Shown here one piece after another: positions 15,839 through 23,113 of a stretch of DNA of 64,000 nucleotides. The stretch is from an uncultured Trueperaceae bacterium (GTDB lineage Bacteria > Deinococcota > Deinococci > Deinococcales > Trueperaceae). Below the pieces are notes generated by a model. It was not told the origin of the DNA. It worked only from the letters and a program-made list of their open reading frames with translations, and ran no database searches. The number at the start of each line of letters is the position of its first letter. The first letter of the stretch is position 1. Where the stretch lies: contig CALMXZ010000010.1 in NCBI GenBank assembly GCA_937873495.1, positions 434,001-498,000 on the forward strand, in the 5' to 3' direction. The translations under genes were made by a program, and so were the position numbers.

Positions 15839-16834
15839 ATGAACGCCCCCATCCTCTTCCTCGGCATGGCGACGCTCGACTTCGTGACTGTCGTGCCGTA
15901 CCTGCCGGCGTCCGACGAGGTGTTCGAGGTCCGCTCCCTGAGCATGCACGGCGGCGGTCCGGCCGCCACGGCGGCCGTGGCCTGCGCCCGGCTGGGTGGC
16001 AGCGCGCGCTTCGCCGGCGCGCTCGGGCGGGATCCCGTTGCCGAGACGGTCGTCGCGCAGCTGGCGAGCGAGGGCGTCGACACGCGGCTAGTCGGGCTCG
16101 CGCCGAACGCCTCCACGCCTTCCGCCGTGATCCTCGTGGAGGAAGGCGTAGGCCACCGCGCGATCCTCTACTCCAAGGGCACCGCGCCGGAGCCGGAGTG
16201 GAGCGGCGAGCTGGAGGCAGCCGTGCGCGGCGCCGCCATGCTGCACATCGACGGCTTCCATCCGCTCACGGCCATCCGCGCTGCCCGGGTGGCGCGCGAG
16301 GCCGGGGTGAGCGTGTCGCTCGACGGGGGCGCCGGCATGCGCTGGCCACACCTCGACGAGCTACTGCCGCTCGTAGACCTGCTCGTCGTGGCGCGCTCCT
16401 TCGCCGAGCGCGAGGCGGGTGAGAGCGATCCCGCCGCGGCCGCACGAGCGTTGGCCGCGTCGTTCGAGGCTAGGGAGGTCGTGGTGACGGACGGGGCGCG
16501 CGGGGCCTGGTACCACGTCGCCGACCGCGCTGGTAGGGCCGGCGGCAGGGGTGAGGAGAGTCACGGGGGAGAGGATCACGGGGTCGAAGAGGGTCACGTG
16601 CCGGCCTTCGCCGTCGACGTGGTGGACACGACGGGCGCCGGCGACGTCTTCCACGGCGCCTACGCGCTGGCCAGGTCAGAAGGGATGGCGGTGCGGGAGG
16701 CCGTGCGCTTCGCGTCGGCCGCCGCGGCGCTCAAGTGCCGCGCGCCTGGTGGCAGGGCGGGCATACCGAGCCGCGCCGAGGCCGAAGCCTTGGTTACCGG
16801 CCGCCCGGCCGGCGAAGGGAACGGGAACGCATGA
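15839..16834 (+). CDS. PfkB-family sugar kinase
   Basis: 331-residue ribokinase-like enzyme that would phosphorylate a ketose with ATP. Signature 1 is HGGGPAATAAVACARLGG (about 37-54) and signature 2 is DTTGAGDVFHGAYAL with catalytic base Asp269. The final block AALKCRAPGGRAGIP is of the kind I recall in YihV (sulfofructose kinase) and some ketohexokinase-like PfkB proteins. An odd 23-residue Gly/Glu/His-rich insert (about 231-253) interrupts the loop before signature 2. The ATG at 15839 is chosen because the family N-terminus (ILFLGMATLDFV) starts there. Its stop overlaps the next ATG by 4 nt (ATGA), coupling it to the isomerase-like gene. Confidence 0.88.
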   Translation: MNAPILFLGMATLDFVTVVPYLPASDEVFEVRSLSMHGGGPAATAAVACARLGGSARFAGALGRDPVAETVVAQLASEGVDTRLVGLAPNASTPSAVILVEEGVGHRAILYSKGTAPEPEWSGELEAAVRGAAMLHIDGFHPLTAIRAARVAREAGVSVSLDGGAGMRWPHLDELLPLVDLLVVARSFAEREAGESDPAAAARALAASFEAREVVVTDGARGAWYHVADRAGRAGGRGEESHGGEDHGVEEGHVPAFAVDVVDTTGAGDVFHGAYALARSEGMAVREAVRFASAAAALKCRAPGGRAGIPSRAEAEALVTGRPAGEGNGNA

Positions 16835-18150
16835 CGAAGAGCAGGGTCGGACTAGTGTCAGTCGGCGTGCCGTGGTTCGACGTGGCTCGCGCCGACGAGA
16901 TGGTCGGCGCCACCCGCGTGGCCCTGGAACGGGAGTTCGCCGTGGTGGGTCCGACGCGGACGGTCACGGACGGCGCCGAGCTCACGAGCGCGCTCGCCGC
17001 CATGCGGCAGGCCGAGGTGAGCGCGGCGGTGTTCCAACTCGGGACGTTCCCCGACGGCAACACGCCCGCCCAGGTGGCCGAGACGCTTGGCGTGCCCGTC
17101 GTGCTGAGCGGCTTCCCCGAGCCTCTCGCGGACGGCCGCGTGCCGAACAACAGCCTGTGCGGCCTGAACATGGCGACCTACACGCTGGCGGAGCTCGGGC
17201 ACAGGTTCTCGCACGTCTTCGGCGACCCGCGCGAGCCGCGAGCCGCCGCGCGGCTCGTGCAGCACGCCCGCGCGGCCGCCGCGTTGCAGGGCCTGCGCGG
17301 CAGCGTCGTCGGCCTCCTCGGCTACCGCGCGCCCGGCTTCTATCCGGCCACGTTCGACGAGCTGCTGCTGCGGCGCACGTTCGGCGTGCGGGTGGAGCAC
17401 CTCGGCATCCAGGAGGTCACGGACCGGGTGAGGGCGGGCGCTTTCAAGGAGCCGCCCGTCGCGGCGTTCCCCACCATCGAGGGGGGAGAGCTCGGGCCGG
17501 AGGCCGTGCGGTGGCTGGGGCGGTACTACGGTGCCCTCTCCGAGGCCGTTGCGGCTAGCGGGCTCGGCGCGGTGGCGATCAAGGACTGGCCCGAGATGGC
17601 GCCGTTCGTGCCGGAGATACCGGCCGGCATCTGGCCAGCGCTGAGCTGGCTGCAGGACGACGGCGTGAACGTGGCGCCAGAGGGCGACGTCAACGGCGCC
17701 GTGACCATGGAGCTGCTCGCGCGCCTCACGGGTGGCGGCGTGCCGTTCTTCGCGGACATCAGCGCGTTCGACGAGGCCGCCTCCACGCTCGTCCTCTGGC
17801 ATTACGGGGGCGGCACCAAGCTCGCGCGCTCCCCGGGCGACATCAGGTTCGGCGCAGATGGGCGCGAGCTCGAGTTCTCGCTCAAGCCGGGGGCGGGAGT
17901 CCTGGCGCGCCTGGGCTACAGCCGCGGGGCGTACCGGTTGCTGCTCATCGAGGTGGAAGTCATGGACGAGCGTCTGACCCTGCGGCGGGCCGCGGGCCGC
18001 GTGCGCACCACGCGCACGAACGCCGCCGCCGTGGTCGAGGAGCTGCTGAGCAAGGGCTGGGAGCACCACGTGTCGTTCGTGCATGGCGACGTGGCCGAGG
18101 CGCTCGGCGCGTTCGCGAAGCAGGCGGGGTTGCCGATCACGCGGCTGTAG
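16831..18150 (+). CDS. L-fucose/L-arabinose isomerase-family protein
   Basis: 439 residues. The C-terminal half has the fucose-isomerase metal-site layout: KDWPEM, then EGDVNGAVTMELL, then PFFADIS and LVLWHYGGG, giving the acidic, Asp and His ligands. Family members interconvert aldoses and ketoses with Mn2+. Start at the ATG within ATGA of the kinase stop; GGGAACGGGAACGC precedes it. In this operon it would make the ketose that the adjacent PfkB kinase phosphorylates. It is shorter than FucI of enteric bacteria (about 590) and matches the shorter, less characterised branch. Its stop codon TAG overlaps a -10-like TAGTCT serving the next gene. Confidence 0.82.
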   Translation: MTKSRVGLVSVGVPWFDVARADEMVGATRVALEREFAVVGPTRTVTDGAELTSALAAMRQAEVSAAVFQLGTFPDGNTPAQVAETLGVPVVLSGFPEPLADGRVPNNSLCGLNMATYTLAELGHRFSHVFGDPREPRAAARLVQHARAAAALQGLRGSVVGLLGYRAPGFYPATFDELLLRRTFGVRVEHLGIQEVTDRVRAGAFKEPPVAAFPTIEGGELGPEAVRWLGRYYGALSEAVAASGLGAVAIKDWPEMAPFVPEIPAGIWPALSWLQDDGVNVAPEGDVNGAVTMELLARLTGGGVPFFADISAFDEAASTLVLWHYGGGTKLARSPGDIRFGADGRELEFSLKPGAGVLARLGYSRGAYRLLLIEVEVMDERLTLRRAAGRVRTTRTNAAAVVEELLSKGWEHHVSFVHGDVAEALGAFAKQAGLPITRL

Positions 18151-18159
18151 TCTGGCCGC

Positions 18160-18615
18160 ATGATCGAAGGTGCCCGCTACGCGCACACGAACCTCGTCGC
18201 CCGCGACTGGCGGGCCTTGGCCGCGTTCTACACCGACCTCTTCGGCTGCCGGTTCGTGCCGCCCGAGCGCGACGACGCCGGCGCTCTCCTCGAGGCCGGT
18301 ACGGGCGTGGCCGGCGCCAAGATGGCCGGGGTGCACCTGCGCCTGCCAGGGCACGGCGACACGGGGCCGACGCTCGAGATCTACGCGTACTCGCCCCTGC
18401 TGGAGGCGCCCGGCACGGCCGTCAACCGCCCCGGCTACGGGCACCTCGCGTTCGAGGTCGCGTCCGTGGCCGACGCGCGGGAGCGCGTCTTGGCCGCCGG
18501 TGGGCGGAGTGTCGGCGAGATCGTCACGCTGGAGCGCACGGGCGGCTCGAAGGTTACGTGGTGTTACGTGACCGATCCAGAAGGGAACATCGTCGAGCTG
18601 CAGGCTTGGAGTTAG
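18160..18615 (+). CDS. VOC/glyoxalase-family protein
   Basis: 151-residue single-gene VOC protein with paired beta-alpha-beta modules: YAHTNLVARDWRALAAFYTDLFG at the start, GYGHLAFEV in the middle and VTDPEGNIVELQAW at the end. His, His and Glu at these places suggest a metal site, so it may be a lyase, isomerase or dioxygenase; no substrate can be named. TAGTCT (18148-18153) lies 6 nt before the ATG and there is no ribosome-binding site, so it is probably a leaderless transcript separate from the sugar operon. Confidence 0.8.
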   Translation: MIEGARYAHTNLVARDWRALAAFYTDLFGCRFVPPERDDAGALLEAGTGVAGAKMAGVHLRLPGHGDTGPTLEIYAYSPLLEAPGTAVNRPGYGHLAFEVASVADARERVLAAGGRSVGEIVTLERTGGSKVTWCYVTDPEGNIVELQAWS

Positions 18616-18665
18616 CGTGGGACTCCATATCTGGGGTAGACTGAACCCATGGATGGAGGTGCGTG

Positions 18666-19118
18666 ATGGCCGGCGCCATGTTCGTTCCCACCCGCTCCGC
18701 GCCGCCCGTTCTGGGCGTGCGTGCTCTGGCCCTCGAAGCGGATAGTGAGTTCGAGGTCGCGGCCCGCATCAAGGAAGGGCTTCCGAGCTCCGCCGTCCAC
18801 GCCTTGGCCAGGCAGCTCGACCGCCCGAGCAAGTACGTCCTCGAGGTCGTCGGGATCCCCGAGAGCACCTTCCATAGCCATCAGAAGACGCGCAAGCCGT
18901 TGTCGGCGGACGCGTCGAGCAGGGTGTACCAGGTCGCGAGAGTGGTAGAGGCGGCGGAGGAGTACTTCGGTGGCGACAAGGATGCGGCGCGGCGCTGGCT
19001 CACGCACCCCAAAGTCGCCCTCGGCGGGGAGGTCCCGCTCGAGTTCGCCAGCACCCCGCAGGGCAGCGATTACGTCGTCAAGCTCCTTGGCCGCATGGCG
19101 CACGGGGTCGTCAGCTGA
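18666..19118 (+). CDS. ParS/MbcA-Xre-type antitoxin (DUF2384)
   Basis: 150-residue antitoxin partner of the RES toxin that overlaps its end. The central region is helical (SSAVHALARQLDRPSKYVLEVVGIPESTFHSHQKTRKPLS) and the last 70 residues have the toxin-binding DUF2384 pattern with RVYQVARVVEAAEEYFGG and AARRWLTHPKVALGGEVPLEFA. GGAGGT lies 5 nt before the ATG at 18666; a GTG one codon earlier is less well spaced. An inverted repeat TGGAGT/ACTCCA (18607-18612, 18622-18627) just upstream is a possible autoregulatory operator. The antitoxin would neutralise the toxin and repress the pair. Confidence 0.88.
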   Translation: MAGAMFVPTRSAPPVLGVRALALEADSEFEVAARIKEGLPSSAVHALARQLDRPSKYVLEVVGIPESTFHSHQKTRKPLSADASSRVYQVARVVEAAEEYFGGDKDAARRWLTHPKVALGGEVPLEFASTPQGSDYVVKLLGRMAHGVVS

Positions 19119-19606
19119 GCCGCACGACCTACCGCATCAGCAAGGCCCAGTACCGCGACACTACGATGACCGGCCTGGGAGCGCGCCTTTTCGGAGGTCG
19201 CTGGAACACGCCCGGGCACGACGCGATCTACACGAGCGGCAACCTCAGCCTCGCGATGCTGGAGGTGCTCGTTCACGTCGATGACGCGGAGGCCTTCCGC
19301 AGGACGCTGCACGTCTTCCACGCGGTGAGCTTTACCGAGGATGCCGTCGCCACCCTGGCCGCGACCGATCTGCCCGCAGGGTGGAACTCGCATCCAGAAC
19401 CGTTGCGGACGCAAGTCGCCGGCGACGAGTGGCTCGACAGCCTCATCGCGCCGGTCCTCGCGGTCCCGAGCGTCATCGTCCCGCCCGAACTTCGCTACGA
19501 TCCGGCTTACCTCACCTACGTCATCAACCCCAGACACCCTGACTTCGCGACCGCCGTCGTGCCCGGCCCCGTCTATGACCTGACGTGGGATCCGCGGCTC
19601 AAGTAG
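19115..19606 (+). CDS. RES-domain toxin (NAD-degrading)
   Basis: RES toxins deplete cellular NAD. The conserved triad is present as Arg29 (FGGRWN), Tyr39 and Glu50 (AMLEVLVH), with exactly the 10- and 11-residue spacing I recall for characterised Res toxins (R31, Y41, E52). To include the family N-terminus TTYRISKAQY, translation must begin upstream of the first ATG (19166); the only suitable place is CTG at 19115, which overlaps the antitoxin stop as CTGA. No in-frame ATG, GTG or TTG exists there. So either a CTG start with translational coupling is used, or a truncated protein starts at 19166. Length from CTG is 163 residues, normal for the family. Confidence 0.85.
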   Translation: MSRTTYRISKAQYRDTTMTGLGARLFGGRWNTPGHDAIYTSGNLSLAMLEVLVHVDDAEAFRRTLHVFHAVSFTEDAVATLAATDLPAGWNSHPEPLRTQVAGDEWLDSLIAPVLAVPSVIVPPELRYDPAYLTYVINPRHPDFATAVVPGPVYDLTWDPRLK

Positions 19607-19657
19607 CCGACCGCCCGTGTAGGTCAGTATGTACGTAGAGCCACGTTGGAGCGCTGT

Positions 19658-19686
19658 CTTGAACGGTCCACTCAAGGAGGCTTGAG
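19658..19686 (+). promoter_or_regulatory. Hairpin with the Shine-Dalgarno in its loop
   Basis: CTCAAG (19671-19676) and CTTGAG (19681-19686) pair around a four-base loop GAGG, which is the ribosome-binding core for the DinB gene at 19691. An upstream CTTGA (19658-19662) can pair with TCAAG (19672-19676) instead, freeing GAGG. The arrangement permits two exclusive folds; whether it regulates translation is untested. Confidence 0.4.
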
Positions 19687-19690
19687 GTCG

Positions 19691-20227
19691 ATGGAGCAGA
19701 TCAAGGAGTACTACTCTCAAGCGCCGCTACGGCAGTTCGGCGACACGGTCGCTGCCGCTGGCGAGCAGGTCGAGATGGCGGTAGAGGGAGTGATCGAGAG
19801 ACTCGAGGCGCTTGGCCCCGAGGCTCTGAGAACCCCGGTGGCGCCTGGTAAGTGGACGCCCCTTGGCGTGGCCGACCACTTGCAGCGTGTCACGGACGTC
19901 TACGCGTACAGCCTGACGCGCGTGATGCGGGGGCAGGAGCCGTTCAGGACGGAGAAAGGCTTCATCGCGCAAGACGGTGGGCTGGTGGTGAACATCCCGG
20001 AAGTGGAACCCGGAGACGACCTGACGTTGGAAGGCGTGGCGGCGGCGCTCAGGAGTTCCACCCGCAGGCTCATCGAGGTGGCCAAGGCCGCCGAGGCTGA
20101 CGGCCTGGCGGACGTGGTAGCCAACACGAACCCCTTCTTCGGCGAGTTGACCCCGCTCGGCAGCGTTCAGATGGCGGCATTGCATGCGCGGCATCACATC
20201 AGGCGGCACTTGTCTGGCAGGTCGTGA
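19691..20227 (+). CDS. DinB-family metal-binding protein
   Basis: 178-residue four-helix-bundle protein of the DinB/YfiT group. Metal-ligand histidines appear in GVADHLQRV (around 60) and ALHARHHIRRHL near the C-terminus, the usual three-His pattern. Family members include thiol-dependent transferases and many proteins of unknown role. AAGGAGG lies about 10 nt upstream of the chosen ATG; an upstream in-frame ATG at 19646 runs through the Shine-Dalgarno and is rejected. It is separate from the toxin-antitoxin pair by 84 bp. Confidence 0.82.
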   Translation: MEQIKEYYSQAPLRQFGDTVAAAGEQVEMAVEGVIERLEALGPEALRTPVAPGKWTPLGVADHLQRVTDVYAYSLTRVMRGQEPFRTEKGFIAQDGGLVVNIPEVEPGDDLTLEGVAAALRSSTRRLIEVAKAAEADGLADVVANTNPFFGELTPLGSVQMAALHARHHIRRHLSGRS

Positions 20228-20288
20228 AGACCAGTAGAGAGTCTTCGAGCCCAACGCCGCCTCGAGAGAAAGAACCAACTACGGGCGT

Positions 20289-20318
20289 TTGACACGGCCG
20301 CGGCGGCGTCGGTAGACT
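20289..20318 (+). promoter_or_regulatory. Promoter of tRNA-Ala
   Basis: TTGACA (20289-20294), 18-bp spacer and TAGACT (20313-20318); a start near 20325 leaves about 40 nt before the tRNA. The perfect -35 suits a stable-RNA gene. Confidence 0.7.
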
Positions 20319-20363
20319 TACCTTCGCTTCGGGGCCGGTCGGTTGCCGGAGCGGGTACGACGT

Positions 20364-20439
<76 letters not shown>

Positions 20440-20444
20440 CATCC

Positions 20445-20482
20445 AGGACGCAGAATCTCAAGGTTCTGCGTCCTCTTCATTT
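20445..20482 (+). terminator. Terminator after tRNA-Ala
   Basis: AGGACGCAGAA (20445-20455) pairs perfectly with TTCTGCGTCCT (20464-20474) over an 8-nt loop, followed by CTTCATTT. Confidence 0.9.
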
Positions 20483-20736
20483 CGCGAGTTATCCAACGAG
20501 ATATCCAAAGACCCGGCCAGGTGCCGGGGTTCTTGCTATTTCACGCTATGTGGAGCGCATCGGCCGTAAGCCAGGACCCATGCTCGACGACTATGGTGAT
20601 CTAGTCAGGGGCGTGGCTTGCGGCGGGTCTACATGCTGAAGAGGCTGGACTCATGACGGGACTTGCGGCATGGCGATCTCGTCCAGCGGGACGAAACGGA
20701 TAGGCGCATCACCGGCGAAAGGTTGGGCACAAGACC
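20483..20736. other. Non-coding gap downstream of the tRNA
   Basis: About 250 bp with no convincing gene. It holds a second hairpin, CCCGGC/GCCGGG (20512-20517, 20523-20528), followed by GTTCTTGCTATTT. Base composition is less GC-rich than its surroundings in the first part. Sites behind tRNA genes are common integration targets, but no duplicated tRNA end or integrase remnant is visible. Confidence 0.4.
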
Positions 20737-21174
20737 ATGAGTATCAGGCTGGACAACATCGGCATCGTCGTGCGGGACCTGGACCCGGTGATCGCGTTCT
20801 TCCTCGACCTCGGCCTCGAACTCGAAGGCCGCACCATGGTCGAGGGCGAGTGGGCCGGCCGCTGCACAGGCCTTGGCGATCAACGCGTCGAGATCGCGAT
20901 GCTGCGCGCGCCGGACGGCCACGGTCGGGTGGAACTCTCGCGTTTCCTCGAACCCGAGGTGATCGAAGACCACCGCAACGCGCCCGTCAACGCCCTCGGC
21001 TACCTCCGCGTGATGTTCGAGGTGGACGACATCGACGGAACGCTCGCCCGGCTCGGCAAGCACGGCATTCAGCTCGTGAGCAGCGAGGTGGTCCAGTACC
21101 AGGACGTATACAGGCTCTGCTACCTCCGTGGGCCAGAAGGCATCCTCATCGGACTCGCGCAGAGCCTCCGCTGA
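20737..21174 (+). CDS. VOC/glyoxalase-family protein
   Basis: 145-residue VOC protein with module starts RLDNIGIVVRDLDPVIAFFLDLGLELEG and LGYLRVMFEVDDIDGTLARL, ending YLRGPEGILIGLAQ. The first conserved His is replaced (DNIG) and the last Glu is shifted (GILIGLAQ), so the canonical metal site looks incomplete; it may be a binding or resistance-type protein rather than an enzyme. A weak AAAGG lies about 13 nt upstream. It is convergent with the PLP enzyme gene 24 bp downstream. Confidence 0.78.
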   Translation: MSIRLDNIGIVVRDLDPVIAFFLDLGLELEGRTMVEGEWAGRCTGLGDQRVEIAMLRAPDGHGRVELSRFLEPEVIEDHRNAPVNALGYLRVMFEVDDIDGTLARLGKHGIQLVSSEVVQYQDVYRLCYLRGPEGILIGLAQSLR

Positions 21175-21198
21175 GTACTGCGAGGGTCTGCCACGCCG

Positions 21199-22311
21199 TC
21201 AGGCGAGTGCGTCCAGCACGGTGTTGATCTCTTCCCACAGCGCCTCGGTAGGCTCGCAGCCAACGGAAAGTCGCACGTAGCCTTCCGCGACCTTGTCGCC
21301 CCACCGGGCGCGCCGCTCGGCCGAGCTATGCACGCCGCCGAAGCTCGTGGCAGGCACGATGAGGCTCGTGTTCTCGATGAACCGGTCGGCCGCTGTCGCG
21401 TCGGCGAAGGTCAACCCGATGATCGTTCCGAACCTGGTCATCTGCCGCTTCGCGATCTCGTGACCCGGATGGGTCGCCAGGCCCGGATACGTTACCGACC
21501 TGATCGCCGGGTGCGCCGAGAACCGCTCGGCCAGGATGGCGGCCGTCGTGGTCATCCGCTCGTAGCGGACCTCGAAGCTCTCCAGCCCGCGGTGCACGAG
21601 CCAAGCTTCGAACGGACCTGGGATGGCGCCGACGAACTTCCGCCAGTCCCGGACCGGCTCGAGCAGGCCGGCGTCGCGCGCGGCGACATGCCCGAACAGG
21701 ACGTCCGAGTGGCCGTTGAGCGCCTTGGTGTCGGACGCGACCACGAGGTCGGCGCCGCGGTTCAGCGGCCGCTGGCCCAGTGGGGTCATGGTGGTGTTGT
21801 CGGCGACGACGAGGGCTCCCGCCGCCTTGGCCCGGCCGGCTACCTCCGCCAAGTCGCAGATGTCCAGCCCCGGGTTGGAGGGCGTCTCGATGAAGACGAG
21901 CTTGAAACCGGAGAGGTCCTGCGTGGCGTAGTCCGCCGTCGCGCGAAGCTCCGCCTCGACGCCGTGCGGGGCGAGGTACTTCTCGACGAGCACGCGGGTC
22001 GTGTAGTAGCCGTCGCTCGGCAGCAGCACGCGGTCCCCGGTGCGGAGGTGCGTCATGAACACCGAAGCGATGGCGGCCATCCCGGAAGGGAAGATCGCGA
22101 CCGACGCGTCTTCGAGGATGGCGAGCGCGTCCTCCAGGACCTCCCACGTGGGGTTGCTCCACCGGCCGTACTGGTGCTTGGCGTTGGGAGTGCCGGGGAG
22201 GAAGTAGTTGCTGGCGGACGACAGCGTCGCCTGAACGGGCTGGCCCGGCTCCAGGTTCCCGGTTCGATGATGGAGCATGCGCGCGATGAGCCGCTCGTCG
22301 GGTGAACTCAC
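21199..22311 (-). CDS. Cystathionine gamma-synthase/lyase-family PLP enzyme
   Basis: 370-residue Cys/Met-metabolism PLP enzyme (fold type I). PLP contacts are visible: SGMAAIASVF phosphate loop, stacking Tyr in SDGYYTTRVLVEKY, Asp in VVADNTT and the Schiff-base Lys in ASDTKALNGHSDVLFG. YGRWSNPTW near residue 48 is the subunit-interface Tyr-Arg motif. Reaction could be gamma-synthase, gamma-lyase or a related beta/gamma elimination; sequence inspection alone does not separate them. The GTG start is preceded by GAGAGGCGGG and overlaps the stop of a short upstream ORF (22308-22397) as GTGA. No other sulfur-metabolism gene is adjacent, apart from an ACT protein upstream. Confidence 0.88.
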   Translation of the reverse strand: MSSPDERLIARMLHHRTGNLEPGQPVQATLSSASNYFLPGTPNAKHQYGRWSNPTWEVLEDALAILEDASVAIFPSGMAAIASVFMTHLRTGDRVLLPSDGYYTTRVLVEKYLAPHGVEAELRATADYATQDLSGFKLVFIETPSNPGLDICDLAEVAGRAKAAGALVVADNTTMTPLGQRPLNRGADLVVASDTKALNGHSDVLFGHVAARDAGLLEPVRDWRKFVGAIPGPFEAWLVHRGLESFEVRYERMTTTAAILAERFSAHPAIRSVTYPGLATHPGHEIAKRQMTRFGTIIGLTFADATAADRFIENTSLIVPATSFGGVHSSAERRARWGDKVAEGYVRLSVGCEPTEALWEEINTVLDALA

Positions 22312-22397
22312 GTTTCGGCCCGCCTCTCGCCGTTGGTGTGGCGACGGTGCGCCGCCAGCTCGAGCTTGCCTGACGACGAGGAGCGGCGTCCGGTCAC
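22308..22397 (-). CDS. Leaderless 29-residue leader ORF before the PLP enzyme
   Basis: On the minus strand TAGAAT (22405-22410) lies 7 nt before a GTG at 22397 that opens a 29-codon frame beginning MTGRRSSSSGKLEL. Its stop TGA overlaps the GTG start of the cystathionine-type gene (22309-22311). The peptide is Arg- and Ser-rich with four consecutive Ser codons and lacks Cys and Met. The arrangement suggests a leaderless upstream ORF whose translation is coupled to the enzyme; an attenuation role is speculation. Confidence 0.4.
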   Translation of the reverse strand: MTGRRSSSSGKLELAAHRRHTNGERRAET

Positions 22398-22444
22398 GGC
22401 GCCCATTCTAGTTCGTTGACCACCGCTCGGGCCGCTCGGTGGGA

Positions 22445-22846
22445 CTAGCGAGGCTCGGCTCGCAACGCTCTCAGTACGCTCACGGCCTGGTCCAGCCGGT
22501 CGTAGGGCACCAGCAGGTGGTCGTGATAGAAACCCGCGAGGACGTTGCAGCTGATGCCGGCCTGAGCCAACGCGGTCGAGAAAGCGGCGGTCAGGCCAAC
22601 GGCCTCCAGCGACGAGTGGACGGTGAGCGTCAGCCACGCCATGGCGGGGGAGGCGTCGAGCCCGTGCCGCCTGGCCTCAACGGCAGTCAGGATCAGCGTG
22701 ACGCCCTCGGTTTCGTTTATCGAAGCCTGGGCTGCGGCTATCGCCGGCGATCCGGCCGGCACCGTGGCGAACACGTACCGATCCGGGCGGGCCGAGATGT
22801 CCAGTGACCGCAGGATGTCATCGAGGTCGGTCAGCGCTGTGCTCAT
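22445..22846 (-). CDS. ACT-domain protein
   Basis: 133-residue free-standing protein of the ACT-domain type (tandem small beta-alpha-beta folds that bind amino acids). The second half, MAWLTLTVHSSLEAVGLTAAFSTALAQAGISCNVLAGFYHDHLLVPYDRLDQAVSVL (given as a region, residues about 69-125), is a typical ACT fold with the ligand-loop AGISCNV. GGGAGGAG lies 8 nt before the ATG. It is on the same strand as the PLP enzyme, so an amino-acid sensing link is possible but unproven. Confidence 0.8.
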   Translation of the reverse strand: MSTALTDLDDILRSLDISARPDRYVFATVPAGSPAIAAAQASINETEGVTLILTAVEARRHGLDASPAMAWLTLTVHSSLEAVGLTAAFSTALAQAGISCNVLAGFYHDHLLVPYDRLDQAVSVLRALRAEPR

Positions 22847-22903
22847 CGCATGCTCCTCCCGTCTGTGAGGCGATCAGGAGAGATCATCTCACGTAGCCGG
22901 AGA

Positions 22904-23113
22904 TCACGGCTCAATGGCGGAGACTCGCAGCAACCGACCGAGCTCAGCGAACGTGGCTTCGGCATCGTCGACCGGGCACGTGCGCCCCAGCACCTGCTTG
23001 AGCGTCATGTGGTCGAGCGCCGCGCTGTGGCACCGCTGGAGCGGGTCCACCCCGTGGCGCTTGAGAACCTCGCGTGCCTTAGGCACGGCGGTCAGGAGTT
23101 GGCGCATCCTCAT
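22904..23113 (-). CDS. Small helical protein, DUF542/DUF1858-like
   Basis: About 69 residues from an ATG at 23113 (another ATG two codons on; the frame stays open further upstream). The core PKAREVLKRHGVDPLQRC followed by HMTLKQVLGR resembles the short helical domains found at the N-terminus of ScdA/RIC iron-sulfur repair proteins, with a Cys at the usual place. No strong ribosome-binding site is visible, so the start is uncertain. It could equally be an unrelated small ORF; evidence is family resemblance and conserved-looking composition only. Confidence 0.4.
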   Translation of the reverse strand: MRMRQLLTAVPKAREVLKRHGVDPLQRCHSAALDHMTLKQVLGRTCPVDDAEATFAELGRLLRVSAIEP

